DNA from: Alistipes sp. | GTDB lineage: Bacteria > Bacteroidota > Bacteroidia > Bacteroidales > Rikenellaceae | Assembly: GCA_020026375.1 (NCBI GenBank) | Contig: JAHHQN010000002.1 | Coordinates: forward strand, 106,467-170,466 | Reading direction: 5' to 3' | Length of the DNA: 64,000 nucleotides | Shown here: positions 26,076-34,851 of the stretch, in pieces | Layout of the letters: each line of letters opens with the position of its first letter | Position numbering within the stretch: position 1 is the first letter of the stretch | Position numbers and translations under genes: made by a program | Notes under the pieces: generated by a model | The model's database searches: none | The model's input: the letters and a program-made list of their open reading frames with translations, nothing else | What the model was told of the DNA's origin: nothing

Positions 26076-26858
26076 TTATTCGCCCGTGTGACGCTTGACG
26101 ATGGCGAGCATCTTCTCGAAATTCTCGCGGTTGTTGCCGGCCACCAAACCTCCGGGATTGGAGATATCGAGTGGGCTGCCGTCGCGTGCCGTGATGATAC
26201 CTCCGGCCTCGGTGAGAATAATCGAGGCGGCGGCGTAGTCCCACGGGCTGAGCAGATACTCGTAGAAGAGTTCGAAGCGGCCCATGGCCACATAGCACAA
26301 CTCGGGGGCGCAGGCTCCCAGACGGCGGAAGTCGTTGCACTCCCTGATGGTGTCGAGAATGATGTCGGCACACAGGCGCGCATACTCCTTGTGGTAGACG
26401 GGCAGTGCCGTGCTGAGAATGGCGTTCTGGAACGGACGCTGCGACACATGAATCCGGCGGCCGTTGCGGAAGGCACCCTTGCCCTTCTGTGCCGCGAACA
26501 TCTCGTCGGTGCGCGGCAGGAAGACCACGCCGCACTCCATCTCCTCATTGCGCTTGAGTCCCACGCAGATGGCGCAGGTGTCGACACCGCGGCTGTAGTT
26601 GGCCGTGCCGTCGATGGGGTCGATAATCCAGGTATATTCGTGGGAGTTGTCCTGCATGTCCTCCTCCTCGCACAGAAAACCGCTGCCGGGGAGCAGCTGC
26701 GACAATTTTCCGCACAGGAACTCCTGCACGGCCACGTCCGATGAGGTGACGATGTTGGTGTAGCCGTCCTTCTGGGTGATTTCGAACGAGTCGGTGAGCA
26801 TGTATTGTGCGGCCTGTCGCACAATCTCCACAATGGCGTCCAATGATACTGTTTCCAT
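26076..26858 (-). CDS. inositol monophosphatase family phosphatase
   Basis: This 260-aa protein has the Li+-sensitive phosphatase motifs: an acidic stretch at 64-66 (FLCEEED), DPIDGTANY starting at Asp80, and SPWDYAAASIILTEAGG with Asp207. These hold the metal ions. The family includes SuhB/inositol phosphatases and CysQ (PAP phosphatase); the exact substrate cannot be set from the sequence. It is cytoplasmic. The gene downstream of the small lipoprotein (24-base gap) may share its transcript. Confidence 0.88.
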   Translation of the reverse strand: METVSLDAIVEIVRQAAQYMLTDSFEITQKDGYTNIVTSSDVAVQEFLCGKLSQLLPGSGFLCEEEDMQDNSHEYTWIIDPIDGTANYSRGVDTCAICVGLKRNEEMECGVVFLPRTDEMFAAQKGKGAFRNGRRIHVSQRPFQNAILSTALPVYHKEYARLCADIILDTIRECNDFRRLGACAPELCYVAMGRFELFYEYLLSPWDYAAASIILTEAGGIITARDGSPLDISNPGGLVAGNNRENFEKMLAIVKRHTGE

Positions 26859-26882
26859 GATGATATGTGATTTTGTCGGATA

Positions 26883-27407
26883 TTAGAGGTCTGACGTGCC
26901 GCGTCGGAGGGCGCGGCCGATGATTTCGCGGAGCCGCTCCACCTCTTCGGCCTTGCCCTGCGAGAGGGAGAGAATGCCTTGGCAGTACTTCATCTCGCGG
27001 TCGACGAAGAGAATGACCTCATCGTCAACCTGTTGTCCCGACATGTTGTTCGCGCGGAAGCGGTGGTGGAGCCGCCACCCTGTGAACGCCCCCTTTGTCA
27101 GGCGGCTGTCGATGGTGCGGATTTTCGCTTCGAGTTCGGCGACGGCGGCCGACGGTCGGGTGTCGGCATCGGGTGTCGTGCCATGCTCCAGCCGCAGAAT
27201 CTGCTTGGCCAGTGCCAGTGCGTCCATGTTGTAGCGGATATCGGTGAGCAGACTGTCTACACGGGTATCGATGGCGTGGTAGCTCGCCGGATTGAGTACA
27301 TTCTGACGCATGATGCGCTCTGCTGCGGCTTCACCCTGCGACTGGAGCGGGTGGCACGCGGCAAGCAGTGCCGCGGGGGCGAGAAGCGTGATGATGAGTT
27401 TCTTCAT
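26883..27407 (-). CDS. small lipoprotein of unknown function
   Basis: This 174-aa protein is read from the ATG at 27407, where MKKLIITLLAPAALLAAC gives a standard lipoprotein signal; the longer frame upstream runs into a terminator and is not coding. The mature part is predicted helical and probably coiled-coil, with heptad-like stretches near 40-75 and 90-110, and no Cys besides the lipobox. No family was recognised. It precedes the monophosphatase gene by 24 bases. Confidence 0.6.
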   Translation of the reverse strand: MKKLIITLLAPAALLAACHPLQSQGEAAAERIMRQNVLNPASYHAIDTRVDSLLTDIRYNMDALALAKQILRLEHGTTPDADTRPSAAVAELEAKIRTIDSRLTKGAFTGWRLHHRFRANNMSGQQVDDEVILFVDREMKYCQGILSLSQGKAEEVERLREIIGRALRRGTSDL

Positions 27408-27433
27408 AGAGGAGTCGGTTTGGCGGCAAAGAT

Positions 27434-27476
27434 ACAAAAAACAAAGGGTATGACCGCATGAGGTCATACCCTTTGT
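27434..27476 (-). terminator. terminator of the methylmalonyl-CoA mutase operon
   Basis: ACAAAGGGTATGACC pairs perfectly (15 bp) with its complement around GCATGA. The plus-strand A-run on the left gives a T-run on the minus strand. It lies 25 bases past the mutB stop. Confidence 0.85.
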
Positions 27477-27501
27477 GGATATTTTTGATGCTTCGGGGGG
27501 A

Positions 27502-29634
27502 TTAGTCCTCCAGAAGAATCTCGAGCATCTTGATGGCTGCAGTGGCGATGGGGGTACCGGGGCCGAAGATAGCCGCAGCACCGTCGCGGTACAGCTCGTC
27601 GTAGTCCTGATGAGGAATCACACCGCCCACGATGACGATGATGTCCTCACGACCCAGCTTCTTGAGCTCGGCGATGATCTGGGGAACCAGAGTGAGGTGA
27701 CCTGCGGCCAGCGACGATACGCCGACTACATGCACGTCATTCTCCACAGCCTGCTTGGCAGCCTCGGCAGGAGTCTGGAACAGGGGACCCATATCGACGT
27801 CGAAGCCGATGTCGGCGTAACCTGTTGCAACCACCTTGGCACCACGGTCGTGACCGTCCTGACCCAACTTGGCAATCATGATACGGGGCTGACGGCCCTC
27901 CTTCTTGGCAAACTCTGCGCACAGCTCCTTGGCGTGCTGGAAATTCTTGTCGTTTTTCACTTCTGAACTGTAAACACCTGAGATGGAACGGATAACTGCC
28001 TTGTAACGGCCTACGACAACCTCGCAGGCATCGGAAATCTCGCCCAGAGTGGCGCGTACCTTGGCTGCCTCTACGGCCAGCTCCAGCAGGTTGCCCTGCT
28101 TGGTCTTCACGCACTCGGTGATGGCCTCCAGTGCCTTCTTCACGGCTGCCTCGTCGCGGTTGGCCTTCAGCTCGTTGAGACGCTTGATCTGGCTCTCGCG
28201 AACGGCGGTGTTGTCCACTGCCAGGATATCGATGGGAGCTTCCTTCTCCAGACGGAACTCGTTCAGACCGATAATCTTCTCCTCGCCGGAGTCGATACGA
28301 GCCTGCTTGCGGGCCGAAGCCTCCTCGATACGCATCTTGGGAATACCGGTCTCGATAGCCTTGGCCATACCGCCGAGCTTCTCGATTTCCTGGATATGCT
28401 CCCAAGCCTTGTGGGCGATCTCGTTGGTCAGGGTCTCCACATAGTAGGAACCTGCCCAGGGGTCAACCTCGCGGCATACCGAAGTCTCGTTCTGGATATA
28501 AATCTGGGTGTTACGCGCAATACGTGCCGAGAAGTCGGTGGGCAGTGCGATAGCCTCGTCCAGCGCATTGGTGTGGAGCGACTGGGTGTGACCCAGAGCG
28601 GCACCCATGGCCTCGATGGCCGTACGGCCCACGTTGTTGAAGGGATCCTGCTCGGTGAGCGACCAGCCCGAGGTCTGCGAGTGGGTACGCAGTGCCGACG
28701 ACTTGGGGTTCTGGGGGTTGAACTGCTTGACAATCTTGGCCCACAGCATACGGCCTGCACGCATCTTGGCAATCTCCATGAAGTGGTTCATACCGATAGC
28801 CCAGAAGAACGACAGACGGGGTGCGAAGGTGTCGACCGACATGCCGGCGTTGATACCTGCACGGAGGTACTCCAGACCGTCGGCCAGAGTGTAGGCCAGC
28901 TCGATGTCGGCTGTTGCACCTGCCTCCTGCATGTGGTAACCCGAGATGGAAATCGAGTTGAACTTGGGCATGTTCTTCGAGGTGTACTCGAAGATGTCGG
29001 CGATGATTCGCATCGAGAACTCGGGGGGATAGATATAGGTGTTACGCACCATGAACTCCTTGAGGATATCGTTCTGGATAGTACCTGCCATCTGGTCGAG
29101 GGTGCAGCCCTGCTCCAGACCGGTGACGATGTAGAATGCCAGAATGGGCAGCACGGCACCGTTCATGGTCATCGACACCGACATCTTGTCCAGAGGAATG
29201 CCGTTGAAGAGCACCTTCATGTCCTCTACCGAGCAGATCGACACACCGGCCTTACCCACGTCACCCACAACACGGGGGTGATCGGCGTCGTAGCCGCGGT
29301 GTGTTGCCAGGTCGAAGGCCACCGACAGACCCTTCTGTCCGGCCGCCAGGTTACGACGGTAGAAGGCGTTGGACTCCTCGGCGGTCGAGAAACCTGCGTA
29401 CTGGCGAATGGTCCAGGGACGCATTACATACATTGTCGAATAGGGACCTCTGAGGAAGGGGGCCAGACCTGCCGAATAGTTCAGGTGTTCCATGCCCTCG
29501 AGATCTGCGGCCGTGTAGGTTCCCTTCACGGGAATACGCTCGGCTGTCAGCCACGGTTCCTGCTCGTGGCTCTCTTTTGAGCAACCGCACTGTGCGGCTG
29601 CATCGTATGTCAATTCTGAAAATTTAGCTCTCAT
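27502..29634 (-). CDS. mutB: methylmalonyl-CoA mutase large (catalytic) subunit
   Basis: This 710-aa protein has an N-terminal substrate-binding TIM barrel (PWTIRQYAGFSTAEESN, RGYDADHPRVVGDVGKAG) and a C-terminal cobalamin domain with the DxHxxG motif at 593-598 (His595 as the lower cobalt ligand) plus GVSSLAAGHLTLVP. It interconverts succinyl-CoA and (R)-methylmalonyl-CoA in the succinate-to-propionate route used by Bacteroidales. It pairs with the small subunit encoded 2 bases upstream. No epimerase or MeaB chaperone gene is in this window. Confidence 0.97.
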   Translation of the reverse strand: MRAKFSELTYDAAAQCGCSKESHEQEPWLTAERIPVKGTYTAADLEGMEHLNYSAGLAPFLRGPYSTMYVMRPWTIRQYAGFSTAEESNAFYRRNLAAGQKGLSVAFDLATHRGYDADHPRVVGDVGKAGVSICSVEDMKVLFNGIPLDKMSVSMTMNGAVLPILAFYIVTGLEQGCTLDQMAGTIQNDILKEFMVRNTYIYPPEFSMRIIADIFEYTSKNMPKFNSISISGYHMQEAGATADIELAYTLADGLEYLRAGINAGMSVDTFAPRLSFFWAIGMNHFMEIAKMRAGRMLWAKIVKQFNPQNPKSSALRTHSQTSGWSLTEQDPFNNVGRTAIEAMGAALGHTQSLHTNALDEAIALPTDFSARIARNTQIYIQNETSVCREVDPWAGSYYVETLTNEIAHKAWEHIQEIEKLGGMAKAIETGIPKMRIEEASARKQARIDSGEEKIIGLNEFRLEKEAPIDILAVDNTAVRESQIKRLNELKANRDEAAVKKALEAITECVKTKQGNLLELAVEAAKVRATLGEISDACEVVVGRYKAVIRSISGVYSSEVKNDKNFQHAKELCAEFAKKEGRQPRIMIAKLGQDGHDRGAKVVATGYADIGFDVDMGPLFQTPAEAAKQAVENDVHVVGVSSLAAGHLTLVPQIIAELKKLGREDIIVIVGGVIPHQDYDELYRDGAAAIFGPGTPIATAAIKMLEILLED

Positions 29635-29636
29635 GA

Positions 29637-31487
29637 TTAGTTTCCCATCTCTTTAAGGTAGAACTTCAATGTTTCGAGCACGTTGGACTTCACGTTGATG
29701 AAGTTCTTGATGCCCTGTGCCTCCAGCTCGGGGGTGCAGGCGGGGGCGCCGGCAACCACCAGAATGGCCTTGTCCTGCAACAGCTCCTTGACCTTGGGTG
29801 CAGCCTCCAGATAGTCGTCGTCCGAAGCACATACGACCACGATGTTGGCGTTGGCCTCCAAAGCGGCCTTCACACCCTCCTCGATGGAGTTGAAGTAGGT
29901 GTTGTCCTGAACGCGGATACCTGCGCAGGCGAAGAAGTTGCACGAGAACTGGGCTCTTGCTCTTGCCATGGCCAGGTTGCCGCAGGTGAGCATGAATGCC
30001 TTCATCTCCTTGCCGCAACGGTCGGTGTGCAGACGCATCTCCTCGAATGCCATCGAACCGCGGTAGGGAACCAACACATTGCCTTCGGCAGCCTTGCGGG
30101 TCACGATTTCCTCGGTGATTTCCTTCGAGGCGGTCTCCGTGAAGTTGGGGAACTGGTTGGCACCCAGCAGGGTCTGACGACGGGTGGCGATGTTCTTGTC
30201 CTTGGCGGCGGCCGATGCCTTCACACGGTCGGCAATCATGCCCGAGTTGTAGGCCGCAGCGTAGCCGCCCTTGTCCTCAATCTCGAGGAAGAGCTTCCAT
30301 GCCTCGGCGGCAATCGACTGGGTGAGGTTCTCGATGTAGTAGGAACCGCCGGCGGGGTCAACCACGCGGTCGAAGTGGGCCTCGTGCTTGAGCAGCAGCT
30401 CCACGTTGCGGGCGATGCGCTTGGCGAACGAAGTGGGAGCCTCGAATGCGCTGTCGAAGGGAACCACCTCCAGCGAGTAGACACCGGCGATGGCAGCCGA
30501 CATGGCTTCGGTGGTGCCTCTCAGCATGTTGACATAGGGGTCATATACGGTCTGGTTCCAGCGCGAGGTCTCGGCGTGGATTTCCATCTTGCAACGGCAG
30601 TTTTTCGAGGGGTTGTAGCCCTTGACGATGTTGGCCCACAGCATGCGTGCTGCGCGGAACTTGGCAATCTCGAGGAAGTAGTTGGAGGTCACCGAGAAGG
30701 CGAAGCGCACCTTGCGTGCCACCTCGTCAATCGACAGACCCTCGTCCATCAGACGCACCAGATAGTCGTGGCCGGCCGACAGCGAGAAGGCCAGCTCCTC
30801 GACGATGGTCGAACCCGAGTTGCCGAAGATGGCACCCGACACGGTAGCCACGCGGACGTGGGGATACTCCTGTGTCTTGCGCACCAGCGAGGCAACGGTC
30901 TTGATTTCGGCCTTGAGTTCCTCCTCCGAAGCGGCACCCTTCTGCGAGAGTTCCTTGACGAGGGGATCGATTTCGAAGGCTACGAGAGCCTCCTCCTTCT
31001 TCACGCCCTTGGCTTCGAGATAGGCCAGTACCAGGTCGGCCAGCTGCTCCACGGCATTGCCTGCGAAGACGAGATTGACGGCCGGAATATAGATTTCGTT
31101 GAGAAGAGTGTTGACATCGTCAGCCGAGAAAGACTCCTTGACGATGGCAAAAGTCAGAGAATCGGCACCTGCGTTGAGGAGCTTGAGCGCCTCCTCGTTG
31201 GCAGCTTTGGGGTCCGAGACCTCGATGGTCTGGTGGATACGCCAGTGGTTGTTGTCGCGTGTACCTCTGACATAGGGGAATTCGCCTGCCTGCGAATTCA
31301 AAAACTGAATACCTTTGAGGTCCTCTGCACGATAATAGGGACGAACATTGAAACCTTCACCTGTTCTCCATACCAATTTGCGCTCGTAATCGGCACCTTT
31401 AAGGTCTTTGGTTATTACCGCTTCCCATTGTTCGGTTGTGACTTCGGGGAAATCGGCAAATAACTTTTCTCTTGTGGTATTTGCCAT
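29637..31487 (-). CDS. mutA: methylmalonyl-CoA mutase small subunit
   Basis: This 616-aa protein is homologous to the large subunit, with a barrel region (RPYYRAEDLKG, RMLWANIVKGYNP, AEAWKLFLEIEDKGGY). The C-terminal flavodoxin-like domain lacks the DxHxxG cobalamin motif, as is normal for MutA, which is structural in the heterodimer. It is first of the two-gene operon; the MutB start lies 2 bases after its stop. Confidence 0.96.
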   Translation of the reverse strand: MANTTREKLFADFPEVTTEQWEAVITKDLKGADYERKLVWRTGEGFNVRPYYRAEDLKGIQFLNSQAGEFPYVRGTRDNNHWRIHQTIEVSDPKAANEEALKLLNAGADSLTFAIVKESFSADDVNTLLNEIYIPAVNLVFAGNAVEQLADLVLAYLEAKGVKKEEALVAFEIDPLVKELSQKGAASEEELKAEIKTVASLVRKTQEYPHVRVATVSGAIFGNSGSTIVEELAFSLSAGHDYLVRLMDEGLSIDEVARKVRFAFSVTSNYFLEIAKFRAARMLWANIVKGYNPSKNCRCKMEIHAETSRWNQTVYDPYVNMLRGTTEAMSAAIAGVYSLEVVPFDSAFEAPTSFAKRIARNVELLLKHEAHFDRVVDPAGGSYYIENLTQSIAAEAWKLFLEIEDKGGYAAAYNSGMIADRVKASAAAKDKNIATRRQTLLGANQFPNFTETASKEITEEIVTRKAAEGNVLVPYRGSMAFEEMRLHTDRCGKEMKAFMLTCGNLAMARARAQFSCNFFACAGIRVQDNTYFNSIEEGVKAALEANANIVVVCASDDDYLEAAPKVKELLQDKAILVVAGAPACTPELEAQGIKNFINVKSNVLETLKFYLKEMGN

Positions 31488-31562
31488 AACTTTTTAGAGA
31501 TTAGTATTAGTGTTGTTTATTGTATTTTTGCTTCCAATTTTTTTGTGGTCTCAAAATTTATG

Positions 31563-31596
31563 TAAAGATACAAATTAAATTGAAACATGGAGCAAA
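31563..31596 (-). promoter_or_regulatory. weak candidate promoter of mutA-mutB
   Basis: The minus strand reads TTTG (31593-31596), a 22-base spacer and TATCTTTA (31563-31570), one mismatch from TAnnTTTG. The spacer is slightly long. The leader would be ~70 bases. Confidence 0.35.
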
Positions 31597-31952
31597 ATTT
31601 GTTAATTAAATAACAGGAAAATGTCATTTTTGTTTCATTGTGGGGTGACGGCGGGTGTCGGATCGGGAGTATATATAATATGGTAACCGTCGGTGGCGTC
31701 GGTGGGTGTCGTGGTGGCAGAATGGAGGACTTATGGTTTAATTTTGGTCTGTATGGCTTGAATTTGGCGGAGTGTGCCAAAAAATCGGTTTTTCGGGGTG
31801 GTGGGGTGAAAAATAAAGTGTTATTCGAATAACAGATGAAAAATCGGTGTGTTTTGCCGAATTTTGCCCTTCGGAATGCGAAATGTTGATAAAAATTAAC
31901 AAGTTTTCGCCAAAACACGCTCTTTTGAAAAACAACATCGGCGAAAAATATC

Positions 31953-31960
31953 TACTTTTG
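31953..31960 (+). promoter_or_regulatory. candidate -7 element for glnN
   Basis: TACTTTTG matches TAnnTTTG. The nearest TTTG upstream (31924-31927) is 25 bases away, a little too far. It implies a ~146-base leader that contains a small hairpin, CTTCCG with CGGAAG. Confidence 0.45.
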
Positions 31961-32112
31961 TTGCGTGGTCTTCCGACCGGCGGAAGGGTGGGGTGTCGTC
32001 CCGATTCCGATTCGTCGTTTTGTCGCCAAAACCACAGGACGCTCTCTGCGTGTGCCGGGTGGCGAAATGGAGGGGTGTCCGTCCGTAAAATGTAAAATTT
32101 AACCGTAAATAT

Positions 32113-34290
32113 ATGTCACAACTCAGATTTAAGATGGTCGATGCCGCGATTAACCATTCGGCAGTCGAGGTGGAGAAACCCGAGGGTCGCGCTTCGGACT
32201 ATTTCTCGCAGAAGGTTTTTAATCGTCGGGTGATGCGCAAGTATCTCAACAAGAAAACCTACGATGCACTCATTGACACCATGCGTCACGGCACGCCTCT
32301 TACATTGGAGCTGGCCGACAGCATTGCCGCCGGCATGCGTGAGTGGGCGTTGGACAACGGCGCCGACCACTATACCCACTGGTTTCAGCCGCTGACCGGC
32401 GGTACGGCCGAGAAACACGATGCCTTTGCCGACCCCGACGGTGAGGGCGGTGTGCTGGAGGAGTTCGCCGGCAAGCTGCTCGTGCAGCAGGAACCCGATG
32501 CCTCGTCGTTCCCCAACGGCGGTATCCGCAACACCTTCGAGGCGCGCGGCTACTCGGCATGGGACCCCACCTCGCCGGCCTTCATTGTCGACACCACATT
32601 GTGTATCCCCACCGTCTTCATCGCCTACACGGGTGAGGCTCTCGACTACAAGGTACCTCTGCTGAGAGCCTTGTCGGCGGTGGACAAGGCCGCCACGGAG
32701 GTGTGCCACTACTTCGACAAGAATGTGCAGAAGGTCATCTCCTATCTGGGTTGGGAGCAGGAGTACTTCCTGGTCGACGAGAGCCTGTGGGCCATTCGTC
32801 CCGACCTGGTGCTGACCGGCCGCACACTCATGGGTCACGAGTCGGCCAAGAACCAGCAGCTGGAGGACCACTATTTCGGTGCGATTCCCGCGCGCGTGAT
32901 TTCCTTCATGAAGGATTTGGAGTATGAGTGCCTCAAGCTGGGTATTCCCGTCAAGACCCGCCACAACGAGGCCGCGCCCAACCAGTTCGAGCTGGCACCC
33001 GTCTTCGAGGAGGCCAATCTGGCCAATGACCACAACCAGCTGCTGATGACCATCATGGACAAGATTGCGCGTCGCCACAAGTTCCGCGTGCTGCTCCACG
33101 AAAAGCCCTTCAAGGGTATCAACGGCTCGGGTAAGCACAACAACTGGTCGCTGGGTACCGACACCGGGGTCAACCTCTTCGCCCCCGGCCGCACGGCTTC
33201 GGAGAATCTGCAGTTCATCACCTTCCTGGTCAACGCCATATCGGCCGTCTACCGTTTCAACGGTCTGCTCAAGGCCTCGATTATGAGTGCCACCAATGCC
33301 CACCGTCTGGGTGCGCACGAGGCACCTCCGGCCATCATCTCCACCTTCCTCGGCACACAGGTGTCGGCCGTGCTGGACAAACTGGCCGCCTCGAGCAGCG
33401 ACGACATCATTCGTTTCGATGCCAAGAACGTGTTCAAGATGAGCGGCATCTCCCACATTCCGACCCTGCTGCTCGACAATACCGACCGCAACCGTACCTC
33501 GCCCTTTGCCTTCACGGGTAACCGTTTCGAGTTCCGTGCCGTGGGTTCGTCGGACAACTGCGCCGAGGCCACCATCGTCTTCAATGCGGCGATGGCCTAC
33601 TCGCTGACCGAGTTCCGCAAGACGGTCGATGCCAAGATTGAGGGCGGCATGAAGAAGGAGAAGGCCATCTACGAGGTGTTGAAGAAGATGATTGACGATT
33701 GCCGCGCCATTCGTTTCGACGGCAACGGCTACTCCGACGAGTGGCGTTCGGAGGCACTGCACCGCGGTTTGGACTGCGAGGGCTCGACACCGCTGACCTT
33801 CGACCGCTACCTCGACGGCAAGACCATCAACATGTTCAAGGCTACGGGTGTCTTCACCCGTGTGGAGCTGGAGGCACGCGCCGAGGTGAAGTGGGAGACC
33901 TATACCAAGAAGATACAGATTGAGGGCCGCGTGCTGGCCGACATGGCGATGAACCACATCGTGCCGACCGCCTCGCGCTATGAGGCGATGCTGCTCGACA
34001 AGGTCTACAAGATGTCGCAGATTCCGGGACTGAATGCCGCTTCGGATATCGAATTGATAAAATCCATTCAGAACCATACGGCCGAGATTCAGAAGCTGAC
34101 CCACGAGATGGTGGAGGCGCGCAAGATTGCCAACCGCATACAGGACCAGCGCGAGAAGGCGATTTGCTACCACGACACGGTGGCTTCGTGCTTCGACGAA
34201 ATCCGCCGCCACATCGACAAGCTGGAGGAGATGGTCGATGACCAGATTTGGCCGTTGCCCAAGTACCGCGAGCTGTTGTTTATCCGATAG
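32113..34290 (+). CDS. glnN: glutamine synthetase type III
   Basis: This 725-aa protein has the length of the GSIII class (ordinary GSI is ~450). Active-site blocks are readable: HTHWFQPL-type DHYTHWFQPLTGGTAEKHDAF, NGSGKHNNWSLGTDTG, NAHRLGAHEAPPAIIS, and FAFTGNRFEFRAVGSS. It makes glutamine from glutamate, ammonia and ATP, and GSIII is typical of Bacteroidetes. The C-terminal region is helical and unique to this class. It is monocistronic, with its own terminator. Confidence 0.96.
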   Translation: MSQLRFKMVDAAINHSAVEVEKPEGRASDYFSQKVFNRRVMRKYLNKKTYDALIDTMRHGTPLTLELADSIAAGMREWALDNGADHYTHWFQPLTGGTAEKHDAFADPDGEGGVLEEFAGKLLVQQEPDASSFPNGGIRNTFEARGYSAWDPTSPAFIVDTTLCIPTVFIAYTGEALDYKVPLLRALSAVDKAATEVCHYFDKNVQKVISYLGWEQEYFLVDESLWAIRPDLVLTGRTLMGHESAKNQQLEDHYFGAIPARVISFMKDLEYECLKLGIPVKTRHNEAAPNQFELAPVFEEANLANDHNQLLMTIMDKIARRHKFRVLLHEKPFKGINGSGKHNNWSLGTDTGVNLFAPGRTASENLQFITFLVNAISAVYRFNGLLKASIMSATNAHRLGAHEAPPAIISTFLGTQVSAVLDKLAASSSDDIIRFDAKNVFKMSGISHIPTLLLDNTDRNRTSPFAFTGNRFEFRAVGSSDNCAEATIVFNAAMAYSLTEFRKTVDAKIEGGMKKEKAIYEVLKKMIDDCRAIRFDGNGYSDEWRSEALHRGLDCEGSTPLTFDRYLDGKTINMFKATGVFTRVELEARAEVKWETYTKKIQIEGRVLADMAMNHIVPTASRYEAMLLDKVYKMSQIPGLNAASDIELIKSIQNHTAEIQKLTHEMVEARKIANRIQDQREKAICYHDTVASCFDEIRRHIDKLEEMVDDQIWPLPKYRELLFIR

Positions 34291-34317
34291 TGCGGCGCAC
34301 TGCTCCGTACCGAAACA

Positions 34318-34354
34318 ATCCCCACTGTCCGTTGTCGGGCGGTGGGGATTTTCT
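34318..34354 (+). terminator. terminator of glnN
   Basis: ATCCCCAC pairs with GTGGGGAT around a 16-base loop, followed by TTTTCTTT. It lies 28 bases past the stop. Confidence 0.7.
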
Positions 34355-34385
34355 TTGCCGTCCGAAGGGCGGTTGTGGTGAGGGC

Positions 34386-34448
34386 GGTGTCGGTCGGAAC
34401 TGATGGGGTGTCGGTCGGAACTGATGGGGTGTCGGTCGGTGTTGAGGC
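34386..34448 (+). repeat. 21-bp tandem repeat, about three copies
   Basis: The unit GGTGTCGGTCGGAACTGATGG occurs twice in exact tandem (34386-34427), followed by a decayed third copy. It lies between the glnN and rpsU terminators in a G/T-rich spacer; no coding role is seen. Confidence 0.75.
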
Positions 34449-34496
34449 CGATGGCGGGAGGGGTTCCGAAGGCGGACGGGGCGTCCGACAGACAAC

Positions 34497-34533
34497 AAAA
34501 AAAGGAGACCAAAAATTTTTGGTCTCCTTTTCC
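34497..34533. terminator. bidirectional terminator before rpsU
   Basis: An almost perfect palindrome, AAAGGAGACCAAAAA and its complement, has A-rich and T-rich flanks. It lies 17 bases past the minus-strand rpsU stop and also blocks plus-strand read-through. Confidence 0.85.
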
Positions 34534-34549
34534 GTATCGTTGAGTATGA

Positions 34550-34741
34550 TTACTCCTCGGTGCGATAAGTGTGCTCAACGTAAATGGCGTGTGCCATAGC
34601 CTCGCGCTTTGCAATCGAAGGCTTTGTGAAGTACTGACGACGACGCAGCTCCTTCAGAACGCCTGTACGCTCGTATTTACGCTTGAACTTCTTCAGGGCG
34701 CGCTCGATGTTCTCGCCCTCCTTAACCGGCATGATAATCAT
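34550..34741 (-). CDS. rpsU: 30S ribosomal protein S21
   Basis: This 63-aa basic protein matches bS21: MPVKEGENIERALKKFKRKYE near the start, then TGVLKELRRRQYFTKPS. A Met four residues in is an alternative start. bS21 helps position the 16S 3-prime end. In Bacteroidetes bS21 contributes to hiding the anti-Shine-Dalgarno. Upstream of this start I see A/T-rich sequence and no Shine-Dalgarno. The gene is alone with a strong terminator. Confidence 0.95.
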   Translation of the reverse strand: MIIMPVKEGENIERALKKFKRKYERTGVLKELRRRQYFTKPSIAKREAMAHAIYVEHTYRTEE

Positions 34742-34851
34742 AATAGTATTCTTTTTTTAATTTAAAATTCAGTTTCTTTTGTGTTGTTGTTTTGTGGTAT
34801 TCCGTTTCGGGAACTTTCCAACCACAGTGTTCCCCATTGTGAATCGGCAGT

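Larger units (their letters stand above)
31488..32112. other. 625-bp divergent intergenic region between mutA and glnN
   Basis: This is one of the longest gene-free stretches here. It holds candidate promoters for both genes, an AT-rich part (31520-31620), a G/T-rich spacer with repeated GTCGG (about 31645-31720), an A/T-rich segment near 31790-31940, and a hairpin (31970-31986). I saw no cobalamin riboswitch or tRNA. The region may regulate the nitrogen and propionate genes, but that is inferred only from position. Confidence 0.5.

Noticed and set aside
31488..31620. Cobalamin riboswitch ahead of the B12-dependent mutase
   Set aside because: No B12-box-like sequence or fitting helices were seen in the leader on the minus strand.
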